A stretch of 64,000 nt of DNA from an uncultured Mediterraneibacter sp. (GCA_944384505.1 CALWTQ010000006.1:1-64000); one strand, 5' to 3'; counted from the first letter of the stretch, positions 1-6,834 are shown. Program-made: numbers and translations. The notes: generated from the sequence alone by a model not told the origin.

Positions 1-80
1 TCTATGTACTCGTCCCCGGCCAGTTCCACACCGGCGGCTGCCTTGTCGATCAGCGCCCGGATTTCTGCGGTAATCTCCAT
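1..80 (-). CDS. 5' end of a DnaC/IstB-like ATP-binding protein (partial)
   Basis: Only the first 26 codons lie in the window, running off the left edge. The ATG at 80 overlaps the TGA of the upstream replisome-organizer gene (ATGA), so the two are translationally coupled. The visible N-terminus begins MEITAEIRALIDKA. In related mobilizable elements the gene after the replisome organizer is usually a DnaC-like helicase loader. That identity is inferred from position and a resemblance of the N-terminus; no Walker motif is visible in this short piece. Confidence 0.5.
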   Translation of the reverse strand, partial: MEITAEIRALIDKAAAGVELAGDEYI

Positions 81-814
81 CATACGGTTTCATCCTCCTT
101 TACGCTGTAATCCCGGTTGCGGGTGGGCGGGGCCGCCTTTTTCGCGTCCTCACCGGCCCAGCGCCGGATGGTGGCGGCATGGCTTTGATACCGCTTGCCG
201 GTAGAAGCCATATACTCGGACAGCTTTTCGATGTACTGGCCCCATACGGTGGGAAAACTGGCCTGCAAGTCCGCCAGTTCCTCGTCCGTCAGGAAAACAT
301 TCTGGTAACGGCCATAGGCGCGGGCGGGGCGTCCCTTCTCTATCTCTCTCTTTATCTCTATCTCTTTCTCTAACTCTATCTCTATCTCTGGTGGACGAAT
401 GTCGGACAAATGTCCGCCGTTTGTCCGGGGCGCGGAAAGAGCCTTGTTTTGGAGCCTCGCCGCCCGCTTTCGCTCGGCCTCGGTGGAGGACTGGCCGATC
501 AGCAGTTCGATATTGCTCATGTAAAAAGTGCCGCTGTCCAGCACTTCCACAAGGCCCAGCTTCAGGAAGATTTGCAAGGCCCTCTCCACAGTGCCGATCT
601 GCTGGCGGGTGATGGTGGCGATCATCTGCGCCGTGTAGGGGATATTCTCGTCAAGCTGGAGCCGCCCGCCGTGTTTCAGGGATTTCAGATACAGCTTGAG
701 CAGGATGTTGGAGTACAGCACACCGTCCTGCATACTTTCCAGCAGCACGATGGAGTCATCGTCAAAATAGTTCTCTTTGAGTTTCAGGTAGTAATATTTT
801 CGGTTGTCTGACAT
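80..814 (-). CDS. Phage-type replisome organizer N-terminal domain protein
   Basis: A 244-aa protein. Residues 1 to about 115 match the winged-helix phage_rep_org_N family (starting YYYLKLKENYFDDDSI), which binds the origin and helps load the helicase. The C-terminal part (about 165-230) resembles DnaD-like tails. A charged linker around residues 140-160 is built from a hexanucleotide microsatellite. A SD sequence (AGGAGG) lies just before the ATG at 814. The stop overlaps the next gene, so replication initiator and presumed loader form one unit at the distal end of the mobilization operon. It probably replicates the excised element. The family call is confident; the exact role is inferred. 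Confidence 0.8.
   Translation of the reverse strand: MSDNRKYYYLKLKENYFDDDSIVLLESMQDGVLYSNILLKLYLKSLKHGGRLQLDENIPYTAQMIATITRQQIGTVERALQIFLKLGLVEVLDSGTFYMSNIELLIGQSSTEAERKRAARLQNKALSAPRTNGGHLSDIRPPEIEIELEKEIEIKREIEKGRPARAYGRYQNVFLTDEELADLQASFPTVWGQYIEKLSEYMASTGKRYQSHAATIRRWAGEDAKKAAPPTRNRDYSVKEDETV
337..393. repeat. Hexanucleotide (GAGATA-like) microsatellite inside the replisome organizer gene
   Basis: The plus strand shows repeated TCTCTA/TCTTTC-type hexamers over about 55 bp. On the coding strand they read as alternating Glu and Ile/Leu/Lys codons. Because the unit is six bases, slippage would change linker length without a frameshift. Confidence 0.7.
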
Positions 815-929
815 AGGATTTCCTCCTTGGGGTTTGTTTCAGGGGTCTGTACGCCTTTAGAGGGCCGTTTTGAGGGCCAGAGGATAAATCTATCAGGCCC
901 CCAGCGACACCCTCGAAAAAAGCCTTGAT

Positions 930-1328
930 TTACAAGGGGTTTTCAGCCCCTAAAGCGTGACATTTCGCCCTTTGTTTCCGCTTGCGCTGGGCCGCCTTGA
1001 TACGCTTCATGCGTCCAGCACATTCCGGGCAGTATTTGGCCCGGTTGGAGCCGGGGGTGAACAGCGCCCCGCAGACGGCGCAACGCTTGGCGTCCAGGCG
1101 GTGGAACAGGGCCGTTTCCAGTTCTCTGTCCAGCGGCAGCACTGCCGCCCGGAACCACCGGCACAGCAGGGAGTAGGAAATGGACTGGACGCAGACACAT
1201 TCCTCCCCATCGTCCAGCGCGATACAGTTGCCGCCGTCATAGTTGCAGCACTCATGTACCAGCCGCCGCGCTCTGCGGTACTGGCGGTAGTCCATGACGG
1301 GGATGGGTTCAGGCTTGCTTTTCTTCAT
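930..1328 (-). CDS. Cysteine-rich VLP-domain protein
   Basis: A 132-aa protein starting MKKSKPEPIPVMDY. The ATG at 1328 is preceded by AGGAAG at good spacing; a longer upstream reading frame has no such signal. It contains a Cys cluster in the middle (CCNYDGGNC, then CVCVQ) and a CxxC...CxxC zinc-ribbon-like pair near the C-terminus (CAVC and CPEC). This matches the cysteine-rich VLP family found beside relaxases in Clostridial mobile elements. The function is unknown; nucleic-acid binding is a reasonable guess from the ribbon. It overlaps the preceding small gene by 20 bp. Confidence 0.7.
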   Translation of the reverse strand: MKKSKPEPIPVMDYRQYRRARRLVHECCNYDGGNCIALDDGEECVCVQSISYSLLCRWFRAAVLPLDRELETALFHRLDAKRCAVCGALFTPGSNRAKYCPECAGRMKRIKAAQRKRKQRAKCHALGAENPL

Positions 1329-1485
1329 GCTGGCACTTCCTGCACCCGCCGCAGTTACCGCATCCCTGGCAGGCATGGGCCTCCGGCTCCGGGCCGGTGG
1401 GCGCGTCTGCCGGTTCCGGCTGCAAGAGGGCAAGGGGCAGGCGGATATTCAGGTGGACAGTGACGGGTAAAATAATCTGCTTCAT
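1309..1485 (-). CDS. Small Cys-rich hypothetical protein
   Basis: A 58-aa protein. The ATG at 1485 has GGAG eight bases upstream and the gene overlaps the next one by 20 bp, which supports real translation. Its C-terminal third is a short Cys-rich segment (CQGCGNCGGCRKC), possibly metal binding, after a hydrophobic N-terminus. I do not recognise a family. It sits between the relaxase and the Cys-rich VLP gene and probably belongs to the same transcript. Confidence 0.5.
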   Translation of the reverse strand: MKQIILPVTVHLNIRLPLALLQPEPADAPTGPEPEAHACQGCGNCGGCRKCQHEEKQA

Positions 1486-1583
1486 AAGGCAATCTCCTTC
1501 CATGAGTGAATGTTGACAATTCTGTGCAAAGGTGTGTCGTGAAACGCGACGCACCGCAAGGGGTCGGCAAAACACCGTACCCT

Positions 1584-3029
1584 TTACCGCTCCGGCCCCC
1601 GGTCGCGGGGCTTGTCCCGTTCCTGGCGGGCCAGTTGGTCGGCGGCCTTGCGGAGCCGTTCCACGGCTTTCAGTTCCTCCCGCATGGCCTTCATGTCGAT
1701 GCTGTCCACCTGCTTCTGGGCGGTCAGCAGGTCGATCTCGCGCCGCCATTCCTTCGGGGAAAGTTCCTCTCCGCTGGCTTTCAGTTCCTTCAGATACCGG
1801 TCTGCCGCGTCATAGAGGATCAGCTCCCGGCTGTGGCGCTGCTCGAACAGCTCCCGCTTTTCCGGCTTCATCCTGGCAAGCTGTTTATGAATGGCCTTGT
1901 ACTCGTTGTACTGCGCCCACATCTCCCCGCGCTCGGTGAGGACAGCGATCCGGCGCTCGGCCTTGACGATCTCTCGCCGCAGGTCATAGTAGCGGGTGTT
2001 CATATCTGCGATTTTTTCATGGAGCTGCTGCATGGATTGGATGCCGTTTGCCTGCAAAAAGCTGAACAGGGCGGCGCTCTCCTGCAATGCCCGGATTTTT
2101 CCGGTACGGGTGTCAGGCCGCTTGAGCTGCTGCTGGGCCTCCCACAAGTCCATCATGCTGGGCTGCTGGCCCTCCGGCTTCTCCGCCTCGGCCTTCGACC
2201 AGTTGTAGAGACGGGTAATGCGGGCCTTGATTTCTTTCAGCAGCTTGTTGTCGGCGGCGATCTGCCGGTTGACTTCTCCCTTGTCGGTGCGGATGCCGCG
2301 CTTCTCCATCTGGCTGGCTGCTGGCCCCAGGTGGACAGAGGGGATTTTATCAATGCCCCGGCGCTTGTAGCTGCGGTGGTCTACCAGGGCAGGCTGACCG
2401 GCGGCCTCCAATGCCCGGTTGGTATAGGCCGCCCATGCCGCCCGCCAAATCTCCACATTCCCTTTGTCGTTCCAGTCGGTGGTATCCTCCCGGTGGTTCT
2501 TCCAACCGCCTTTCCCGTCTGGGATGCGCTGGCCGTTCTCGTCCAGGTCGTATGCCTTGCGACACTTCGCGCCCCATGCACCGTTTTCTTTTAAGGGCCG
2601 GACGGTCAGCATGATATGGACATGAGGGTTGCCGGTTCCCTTGTCATGGATGGCGAAGTCGGCGCACATTCCTTTGTCCACAAAGTTGTCCTTCACATAG
2701 GCCCGGACAAGGGCAAGCTGCTGTTCCCTGGACAGTTCACGGGGCAGGGCCGCCTCAATCTCACGGGCAAGCTGGCTGTCCCTGGCTTTCTCGATCTGCT
2801 CCACACTGTTCCAGAGGGTGGAGCGGTCTGCAAACTCCGGCGGGGCGTGGGCGGGCAACATGATTTCCGCATGGACAACGCCGCCTTTCCGGGTGTAATC
2901 ATGGGTCAGGCCGTCCCATTCATTCGTCAGCTTGGTTCCGCTGCGGTAGGCGGCTGCGGCAACAGCGGAACGGCCCTCGCTGCGCTTGATGATACTGACG
3001 GGGATATGGCAAAAATCTATGGGTGGCAC
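1584..3029 (-). CDS. mobA: MobA/MobL-family relaxase
   Basis: About 481 aa. The N-terminal relaxase domain carries the motif AAAAYRSG, with the likely catalytic Tyr at residue 28 of this start, and the metal-binding HxH motif NPHVHIM, typical of MOBQ relaxases that nick oriT and lead single-stranded DNA transfer. The C-terminal half (after about residue 280) is long, charged and coiled-coil-like. The start is uncertain: no ATG lies nearby. The coordinate given uses GTG at 3029, but that codon overlaps the AGGAGG. An in-frame ATA at 3020 sits 8 nt after the same SD. The oriT lies between this gene and the upstream DUF3847 gene. Confidence 0.9.
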   Translation of the reverse strand: MPPIDFCHIPVSIIKRSEGRSAVAAAAYRSGTKLTNEWDGLTHDYTRKGGVVHAEIMLPAHAPPEFADRSTLWNSVEQIEKARDSQLAREIEAALPRELSREQQLALVRAYVKDNFVDKGMCADFAIHDKGTGNPHVHIMLTVRPLKENGAWGAKCRKAYDLDENGQRIPDGKGGWKNHREDTTDWNDKGNVEIWRAAWAAYTNRALEAAGQPALVDHRSYKRRGIDKIPSVHLGPAASQMEKRGIRTDKGEVNRQIAADNKLLKEIKARITRLYNWSKAEAEKPEGQQPSMMDLWEAQQQLKRPDTRTGKIRALQESAALFSFLQANGIQSMQQLHEKIADMNTRYYDLRREIVKAERRIAVLTERGEMWAQYNEYKAIHKQLARMKPEKRELFEQRHSRELILYDAADRYLKELKASGEELSPKEWRREIDLLTAQKQVDSIDMKAMREELKAVERLRKAADQLARQERDKPRDRGPER

Positions 3030-3163
3030 CTCCTTTCGGCGGGGATATTTCAGGCTCCGTGGAGCCGAACAGACGCGAAGCGGGTGTTTGGCTGCGCGGG
3101 GCGCACAAGGGGTTTGGGGAGTGTAGCTCCCCATCGCGGACGAAGTACGCAACAGCCCCCGGC

Positions 3164-3202
3164 AGGGCGCACGACACCGGCAACGGTGTATAAGTGCGCC
3201 CT
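3164..3202 (+). other. Putative origin of transfer (oriT) with R1162/RSF1010-like nic core
   Basis: The sequence TAAGTGCGCCCT (3191-3202) matches the nic region recognised by MobA of R1162/RSF1010. Directly before it is the hairpin ACACCG-GCAA-CGGTGT (3174-3189), the same order as in those plasmids. An outer inverted pair AGGGCGCAC (3164-3172) / GTGCGCCCT (3194-3202) encloses it. It sits in the 187-bp gap just upstream of the relaxase gene, the expected place for an oriT. The match is by recall of the known motif; the exact nick position is not claimed. Confidence 0.75.
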
Positions 3203-3216
3203 TGTAACCAAGGGAC

Positions 3217-3498
3217 TTACGGCTCGTCCCCGGATTGTGGCAGTTTTGTGGCCAGTTCCGCCGCCCCCGGAAGGTGGGAAAGAGCGACAAGGAATGCCTT
3301 GACTTTCTCACCGGACAGGTCGGGAGCCAGTGAAAACACGCCCTCCACAATGGCCCCGCGCTCAATCAGGCGGCGGGTTCTGGCCCGGCGTTCAGCGTCA
3401 CGCTGCTTGTTCAGCAGGGTTTTCTGGCGGTTCTCCAACTGGCGCAGTTCTTTTTGTACTTCTTCCTTCTCGGCGTTCAGCCGTTCCACTGTTCCCAT
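3217..3498 (-). CDS. DUF3847 family protein
   Basis: A 93-aa protein with a helical, coiled-coil N-terminal half rich in Glu, Lys and Arg, followed by the motif RTRRLIERGAIVEG, characteristic of DUF3847 proteins encoded next to MobA relaxases. The ATG at 3498 is chosen because GGAGG lies 11 nt upstream; an ATG six codons earlier (3516) has a weaker signal. It overlaps the end of the upstream sigma-like gene by 22 bp. A relaxosome accessory role is plausible from the conserved position but unproven. Confidence 0.75.
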   Translation of the reverse strand: MGTVERLNAEKEEVQKELRQLENRQKTLLNKQRDAERRARTRRLIERGAIVEGVFSLAPDLSGEKVKAFLVALSHLPGAAELATKLPQSGDEP

Positions 3499-3959
3499 TC
3501 TCTGGACACCCTCCATTTCTTCTTTTCAAAATACTTGCGGATGTTCTTTAGCCCCGCCCTGATGGAAGTGCTAACACAGCTGGGAATAACTCCTTCAATG
3601 GCGGCGATCTCAATCACTTTCATCCCCAGAAAATACCTTGCACGAATGCGGCGGGCCTGTGTCTCCGACAAATGGTTGATTGCCTCCGCCAATCTCGCTA
3701 AAGTAAGTCGATACTCCTGCTCCGCTTCTTTCTTCATCAGAAGTTCTTCCGGCGAGGGCTGCGCCCAGCCGATGGCCGCTTTTTCAATCCCGTCATCGCA
3801 GTCGAGGGAATACTGTGCTTTGTAGCGATACATCTTGCGCTCACGGGTCGCCTCGGCTCGCTTGTCCAGCAGGAATGTTTCAACGATCTCATCGGACACC
3901 TCCACAAAGATGTCCTCTGTGCAGAACGGATAGTATTGTTTCAGATTGATGGTCTGCAT
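3477..3959 (-). CDS. Sigma-70-like protein (third of three)
   Basis: About 160 aa, starting MQTINLKQYYPF with GAGG upstream of the ATG at 3959. The first half carries VEVSDEIVETFLL and an acidic linker. The C-terminal 60 residues look like sigma region 4, a helix-turn-helix with the track ARRIRARYFLGMKVIEIAA. It resembles the next upstream protein in layout, so the two probably arose by duplication. No region 2 is seen, so it may be a sigma-like DNA-binding regulator and not a full sigma factor. It likely regulates the mobilization operon. Confidence 0.75.
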   Translation of the reverse strand: MQTINLKQYYPFCTEDIFVEVSDEIVETFLLDKRAEATRERKMYRYKAQYSLDCDDGIEKAAIGWAQPSPEELLMKKEAEQEYRLTLARLAEAINHLSETQARRIRARYFLGMKVIEIAAIEGVIPSCVSTSIRAGLKNIRKYFEKKKWRVSREWEQWNG

Positions 3960-3969
3960 AGGTGCACCC

Positions 3970-4422
3970 TCACTCGGATTGCGGGAGCGTTCCATAGTAG
4001 CGCCGCATATTGTTCAAGCCCCGATGGATAGCAACCGTGACCTTGCTGCTGTGTATGCCCTCCCTGCGTGAGATCTCGGTCTGTGTGATGCCGGAAATAT
4101 AGTAGGCGTACACGCGGCGGGCCTGCGTCGGGGTGGCATGGGAAAGAGCCTTTGGCAAGGCAGCCAACAGCCGGAGATAGGCAGCGTGATCTTCCTGCTC
4201 CATCAGAATGTCCTCCGGTGATCTGGCGTGTTCCAGCGCATAGTTCTCCATCCAGCTATAAGCGTCCAGAGAGTACCAGGCGCGGTGGTTGATTTTCCGG
4301 CGCTCGTAGTTGTTCATCTCCCGCTGAGCCTGCCGCACGGCCTCCCATACCTCGTCGCTGACCTCTACGAACTCGTCGTGCCGGTAGTGTGGATAAATCC
4401 ACCGCAGATTGATTGTTTTCAT
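3970..4422 (-). CDS. Sigma-70-like protein (second of three)
   Basis: A 150-aa protein. The ATG at 4422 is preceded by an excellent AGGAGG, which excludes the longer upstream frame. It begins MKTINLRWIYPHYRHDEFVEVSDEV, close in pattern to the third sigma-like protein, and ends in a sigma region-4-like helix-turn-helix (ARRVYAYYISGITQTEISRR). The spacing to the next gene is only 10 bp. The family is seen in Tn916-like and other Firmicute mobile elements. It is probably a regulator of transfer or replication genes. Confidence 0.75.
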   Translation of the reverse strand: MKTINLRWIYPHYRHDEFVEVSDEVWEAVRQAQREMNNYERRKINHRAWYSLDAYSWMENYALEHARSPEDILMEQEDHAAYLRLLAALPKALSHATPTQARRVYAYYISGITQTEISRREGIHSSKVTVAIHRGLNNMRRYYGTLPQSE

Positions 4423-4525
4423 AGGCTTACCTCCTGAAAATGGGAGAGGCGGGCAGCTTGTCCGCTGTCCGTCTCTCGCTGGGATAAAGGAAATAATCCC
4501 TTTCACTTGGTAGCCCGAAAAGGGG

Positions 4526-4939
4526 TCAATCGTTAGGGTGGTTTGCAAAAAAATTCAGGAACTTTTTCCGAACCGCGAGAATACTCTCGTAGACGGATAC
4601 TCTGGAGCAACCACACATTGCCCCGATCTCCGCAAGGGTCAGTCCGTCCAGTGCATAGAGCAGGAACCGGTGGCGCTGGGCCTCGGTACAGGTGTCCAGG
4701 ACGGCCCGCAGCTCGTCCATCGTTTCCATACGGCAAAGATATTCTTCCGGCGTTTCGCCGTAGATGCCCACGCCTTCGGTGGCAACTATGTATTCGTCAA
4801 ACTCCCGGCCATCCCAATGCCGCCGCTGTTCATGGGACAAGTTCTCGGCTTTGTGGTCGGCTCGGTCAAGAAATTCATAGACTTCCAGCGTGACCTCCAC
4901 GGTCATGGCTTGTCCGTTGTAATGGATGGTGACTTCCAT
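4526..4939 (-). CDS. Sigma-70 region-4-like protein (first of three)
   Basis: A 137-aa protein that opens the operon. It has AGGAGG-type spacing (CGGAGG) before the ATG at 4939. The N-terminal 60 residues begin MEVTIHYNGQAMTVEVTLEV. The C-terminus has a clear helix-turn-helix with ALDGLTLAEIGAMCGCSRVS, like sigma-70 region 4. It is more distant from the two proteins downstream than they are from each other. Its leader contains an intrinsic terminator, suggesting expression is controlled before this gene. Confidence 0.75.
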   Translation of the reverse strand: MEVTIHYNGQAMTVEVTLEVYEFLDRADHKAENLSHEQRRHWDGREFDEYIVATEGVGIYGETPEEYLCRMETMDELRAVLDTCTEAQRHRFLLYALDGLTLAEIGAMCGCSRVSVYESILAVRKKFLNFFANHPND

Positions 4940-5013
4940 CTGCCTTTCCTCCGTTCAGATTTTTGTGAGAAAATCTGAACGGAGCGGCGGGGAACGGCAC
5001 CGGGGCTGGCACA

Positions 5014-5048
5014 GAAAAACGCCCGAACAGCATGAAGCTATTCGGGCG
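5014..5048 (-). terminator. Intrinsic terminator/attenuator in the operon leader
   Basis: Stem CGCCCGAA (5048-5041) with TTCGGGCG (5027-5020) and a 13-nt loop, followed on the minus strand by TTTTT (5019-5015). It lies between the putative start site near 5065 and the sigma-like gene at 4939, so most transcripts would end here unless read-through is allowed. Confidence 0.6.
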
Positions 5049-5071
5049 CGAGAAATACAATATTCAACTAC

Positions 5072-5100
5072 ATTATGACAATTTTCGCACGGACTGTCAG
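5072..5100 (-). promoter_or_regulatory. Putative promoter of the mobilization operon
   Basis: On the minus strand a -35-like CTGACA (5100-5095) is separated by exactly 17 bp from a -10-like CATAAT (5077-5072). Each box is one base off consensus. Transcription would begin near 5065 and run through the attenuator hairpin into the first sigma-like gene. Confidence 0.55.
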
Positions 5101-5179
5101 ACGGGGGGCGTTCGGTTTCCAGGCTTTTTTTGATGACGACACAAACATCTGCGTTTGTCGGCTGTTAAGTAAACACATA

Positions 5180-5200
5180 GCGGCTCCTTCCGTGAGCCGC
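5180..5200. other. Short hairpin in the 4940-5363 intergenic region
   Basis: GCGGCTC (5180-5186) pairs with GAGCCGC (5194-5200) across a 7-nt loop. There is no T-tract on either side. It lies upstream of the mobilization promoter; the function is unknown. The rest of this 424-bp gap holds the promoter, attenuator and the terminator at 5234-5271, and I see no gene in it. Confidence 0.45.
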
Positions 5201-5233
5201 CAATCGTAGCATTACTTCTTGAAAGACAAAACA

Positions 5234-5271
5234 AACGGCGGCTTTGAAATGGTACTTTCAAAACCGCCGTT
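5234..5271 (-). terminator. Terminator downstream of the FlxA-like gene
   Basis: A 16-bp stem with one mismatch (AACGGCGGCTTTGAAA / TTTCAAAACCGCCGTT) and a 6-nt loop. On the minus strand it is followed by TTTGTTTTGTC, fitting termination of the gene that ends at 5364. Confidence 0.6.
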
Positions 5272-5363
5272 CATTTTGTAATGATCTGATCAAAGCGCAA
5301 CAGACTTCGGCCACCGAACCAACGGTTTTTTTATATACCGTCTCGTTGGCAGCCTGGCACTCT

Positions 5364-5687
5364 CTATGCATAGACATCTATGTATTTTCCGGCATCTATT
5401 GCCTTGGAGGAAGATTCCTGCGCTTTTTGTATATCACTGGACTCCGTTTTTTGTGCTTTCTCATTCTCCTGTTTTCTGAGCTGCTGAATTTGCTTTTCAA
5501 TTTCTTTAATTTGTTTTTCCAGCTTTTCTTTTTGCTCTTCATCTTTACGCTGAGCGGCTTTCTGTTTTTCAGTTTCCAGCTTCTGTAGTTTCTGCTCCAA
5601 GGACTGGATTTTAGAATCGACACCAGCACCTTGCTGTGGCGCTGAATTACCAGATGGAGAATTGGGGTAAACCGAAGAAATATTCAT
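5364..5687 (-). CDS. FlxA-like coiled-coil protein
   Basis: A 107-aa protein. The ATG at 5687 has GGGAGG nine bases upstream. After a Ser/Asn/Gln-rich start (MNISSVYPNSPSGNSAPQQG), residues about 25-80 form an uninterrupted coiled coil of Gln, Lys and Glu heptads, the pattern of the FlxA-like family. No signal peptide or membrane segment is present. It lies where the body of a recombinase gene would be expected, opposite in strand to that gene's surviving tail, and looks like a later insertion or replacement. The function is unknown. Confidence 0.65.
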   Translation of the reverse strand: MNISSVYPNSPSGNSAPQQGAGVDSKIQSLEQKLQKLETEKQKAAQRKDEEQKEKLEKQIKEIEKQIQQLRKQENEKAQKTESSDIQKAQESSSKAIDAGKYIDVYA

Positions 5688-5703
5688 AAAATCACCTCCC
5701 AGT

Positions 5704-5901
5704 TTGAGCATAACGATTCTTGATGTAGGAATCAATATCGTCCGAAAGCACCTTGCCTTTGAGGAATTGACCCCCACCCTCTTGCGGGAAATGATTGAGA
5801 AAATCGTCGTGCATGAGTGCAGCTATGACGAGAACGGCACCCGCAGGCAGGACATTGAGATTTATTACAGCTTTGTCGGCAAGATTGACTTGCCAGAATA
5901 A
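5704..5901 (+). pseudogene. C-terminal remnant of a large serine recombinase (DUF4368 end)
   Basis: The frame carries the typical end of Firmicute serine site-specific recombinases: EELTPTLLREMIEKIVVHE, then a DIEIYYSFVGKIDLPE-type tail and stop. Only about 50 residues of an expected 500 or more remain; no catalytic domain exists upstream. In such elements the recombinase gene ends close to the attachment site, so this stub marks the right edge of the mobile element and shows it can no longer excise by its own recombinase. Confidence 0.7.
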
Positions 5902-5909
5902 CCGCCCGA

Positions 5910-5942
5910 CCTATCCGACACAATGGCCAAGTGCCGGATAGG
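5910..5942. repeat. Inverted repeat after the recombinase stub
   Basis: CCTATCCG (5910-5917) pairs with CGGATAGG (5935-5942), with an additional ACA/TGC region inside. It lies 9 bp after the recombinase stop, near the presumed element end. It may be part of the terminus or a weak terminator. Confidence 0.45.
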
Positions 5943-5990
5943 AACGGCAAAATTTTTTACACTTCTATTACTTCTTTATCGCACATAAAC

Positions 5991-6054
5991 AAAAAGAGAA
6001 GGTGTCACACCGAAAAAGTGCTTGCATTTTTTCGTGTGACGCCTTCTCTTTTTT
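5991..6054. terminator. Long bidirectional terminator hairpin
   Basis: Two arms of about 30 nt, from AAAAAGAGAAGG at 5991 to its partner ending CCTTCTCTTTTTT at 6054, pair with only a few mismatches around a small loop. Both ends are A/T-tracts, so it could terminate transcription from either side. It seals the element from the downstream chromosome. Confidence 0.7.
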
Positions 6055-6118
6055 CATAGGGCGCCAGCCCGCGACTGAGATGGAGCGCGGAGCGCGGAAT
6101 CGAAGTTAGCACGGCGGG

Positions 6119-6143
6119 GTATAAATAGCCGAGTATAAATAGC
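6119..6143. repeat. Short direct repeat near the element boundary
   Basis: GTATAAATAGC occurs at 6119-6129 and again at 6133-6143 with a 3-bp gap. It lies between the terminator and the flavin reductase remnant in a stretch with no gene. It could be an integration scar or a chance repeat. Confidence 0.3.
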
Positions 6144-6191
6144 TGCATCTTTTGCCTTGCGGCTTCTGAAATGGAGTAGTAAAATGGAGTT

Positions 6192-6461
6192 GTGACGGAG
6201 AGAAAGGCGAGGAGGCAAAAGCCTGAGAAAACTGGAGCTTCTCTGGAGTGTCGTGTGGAAGAGATCAATCAGTATGATAAGACTCTCAGGATTGTGGCGG
6301 AGATTGTCAATGTAAGTGTGGATGAAGCTATTCTGGATGAAGAAGGGAAAATTGATCCGGCGAAACTTGACGCGATTTCGTATGATCCGGCAAATCATGC
6401 TTACCTGAGAGTGGGAGAAAGAGTGGGAACAGCGTTCTCTGATGGGAAACAAATAAAATGA
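6192..6461 (+). pseudogene. Flavin reductase / flavoredoxin C-terminal remnant
   Basis: From about codon 16 the frame reads as the last 70 residues of a flavin reductase-like (flavoredoxin) protein: VAEIVNVSVDEAILDEEGKI and HAYLRVGERVGTAFSDG. The N-terminal FMN-binding two-thirds is absent; sequence upstream is unrelated. The break lies about 180 bp from the terminator that ends the mobile element, so the gene was probably cut by insertion or later deletion. No SD sequence is visible for the ATG at 6192. Confidence 0.65.
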
Positions 6462-6719
6462 AAACTTTTAATACAACGGGTTACTGTGATCCGGAAGTTA
6501 ATTATATGGTTGATTTGTCAAGCCGCCTGCAGAAAGTAAAGGCTATGGTGGATGAGGAACACAAGCAGAACAGCTGGATTTTCAGATAAAGCTTCGGCAT
6601 GGAAAAATGGAGTAGAGGAAGCTGTAAAAATGCTTCTTTCTGAAAAAAATATGCTTTTCGAATCACTGATTGGAAAGCTCATGAGTTATCCTGATTCCCA
6701 AAATTTGGAATTGTTTGAA
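6458..6719 (+). pseudogene. Degenerate AAA-family ATPase gene (AAA-ATPase_like)
   Basis: An ATG at 6458 starts MKTFNTTGYCDPEVNYMVDL, the standard beginning of AAA-ATPase-like/PD-(D/E)XK proteins frequent in gut anaerobes. It stays open for about 43 codons, then stops. A second frame from about 6610 carries SEKNMLFESLIGKLMSYP, which resembles the middle of the same family. The Walker A region and nearly everything between is missing. It is a broken gene with an internal deletion and frameshift. Confidence 0.6.
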
Positions 6720-6748
6720 TTGACAGATACCTCGGGGGGGGGTATAAT
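6720..6748 (+). promoter_or_regulatory. Consensus promoter with a G9 tract in its spacer
   Basis: TTGACA (6720-6725) and TATAAT (6743-6748) are both perfect sigma-A boxes with the optimal 17-bp spacer. The last nine spacer bases are G (6734-6742). It precedes the surface protein at 6835 by about 80 bp. A homopolymer in the spacer can change length by slippage, which would shift spacing to 16 or 18 and alter promoter strength. Confidence 0.75.
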
Positions 6749-6834
6749 ATACTCCGTATAATTTACCCGATGAGTATGACTGGAAGATAATATTAGACTG
6801 ATTCATTAGAATTGGGGAAAAGGAGAACAAAGGA

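Noticed and set aside
1506..2594. A 362-codon plus-strand open frame opposite the relaxase gene.
   Set aside because: It is antisense to clear MobA motifs, has no ribosome site, and shows a Leu/Pro-rich composition typical of the reverse strand of a GC-rich gene.
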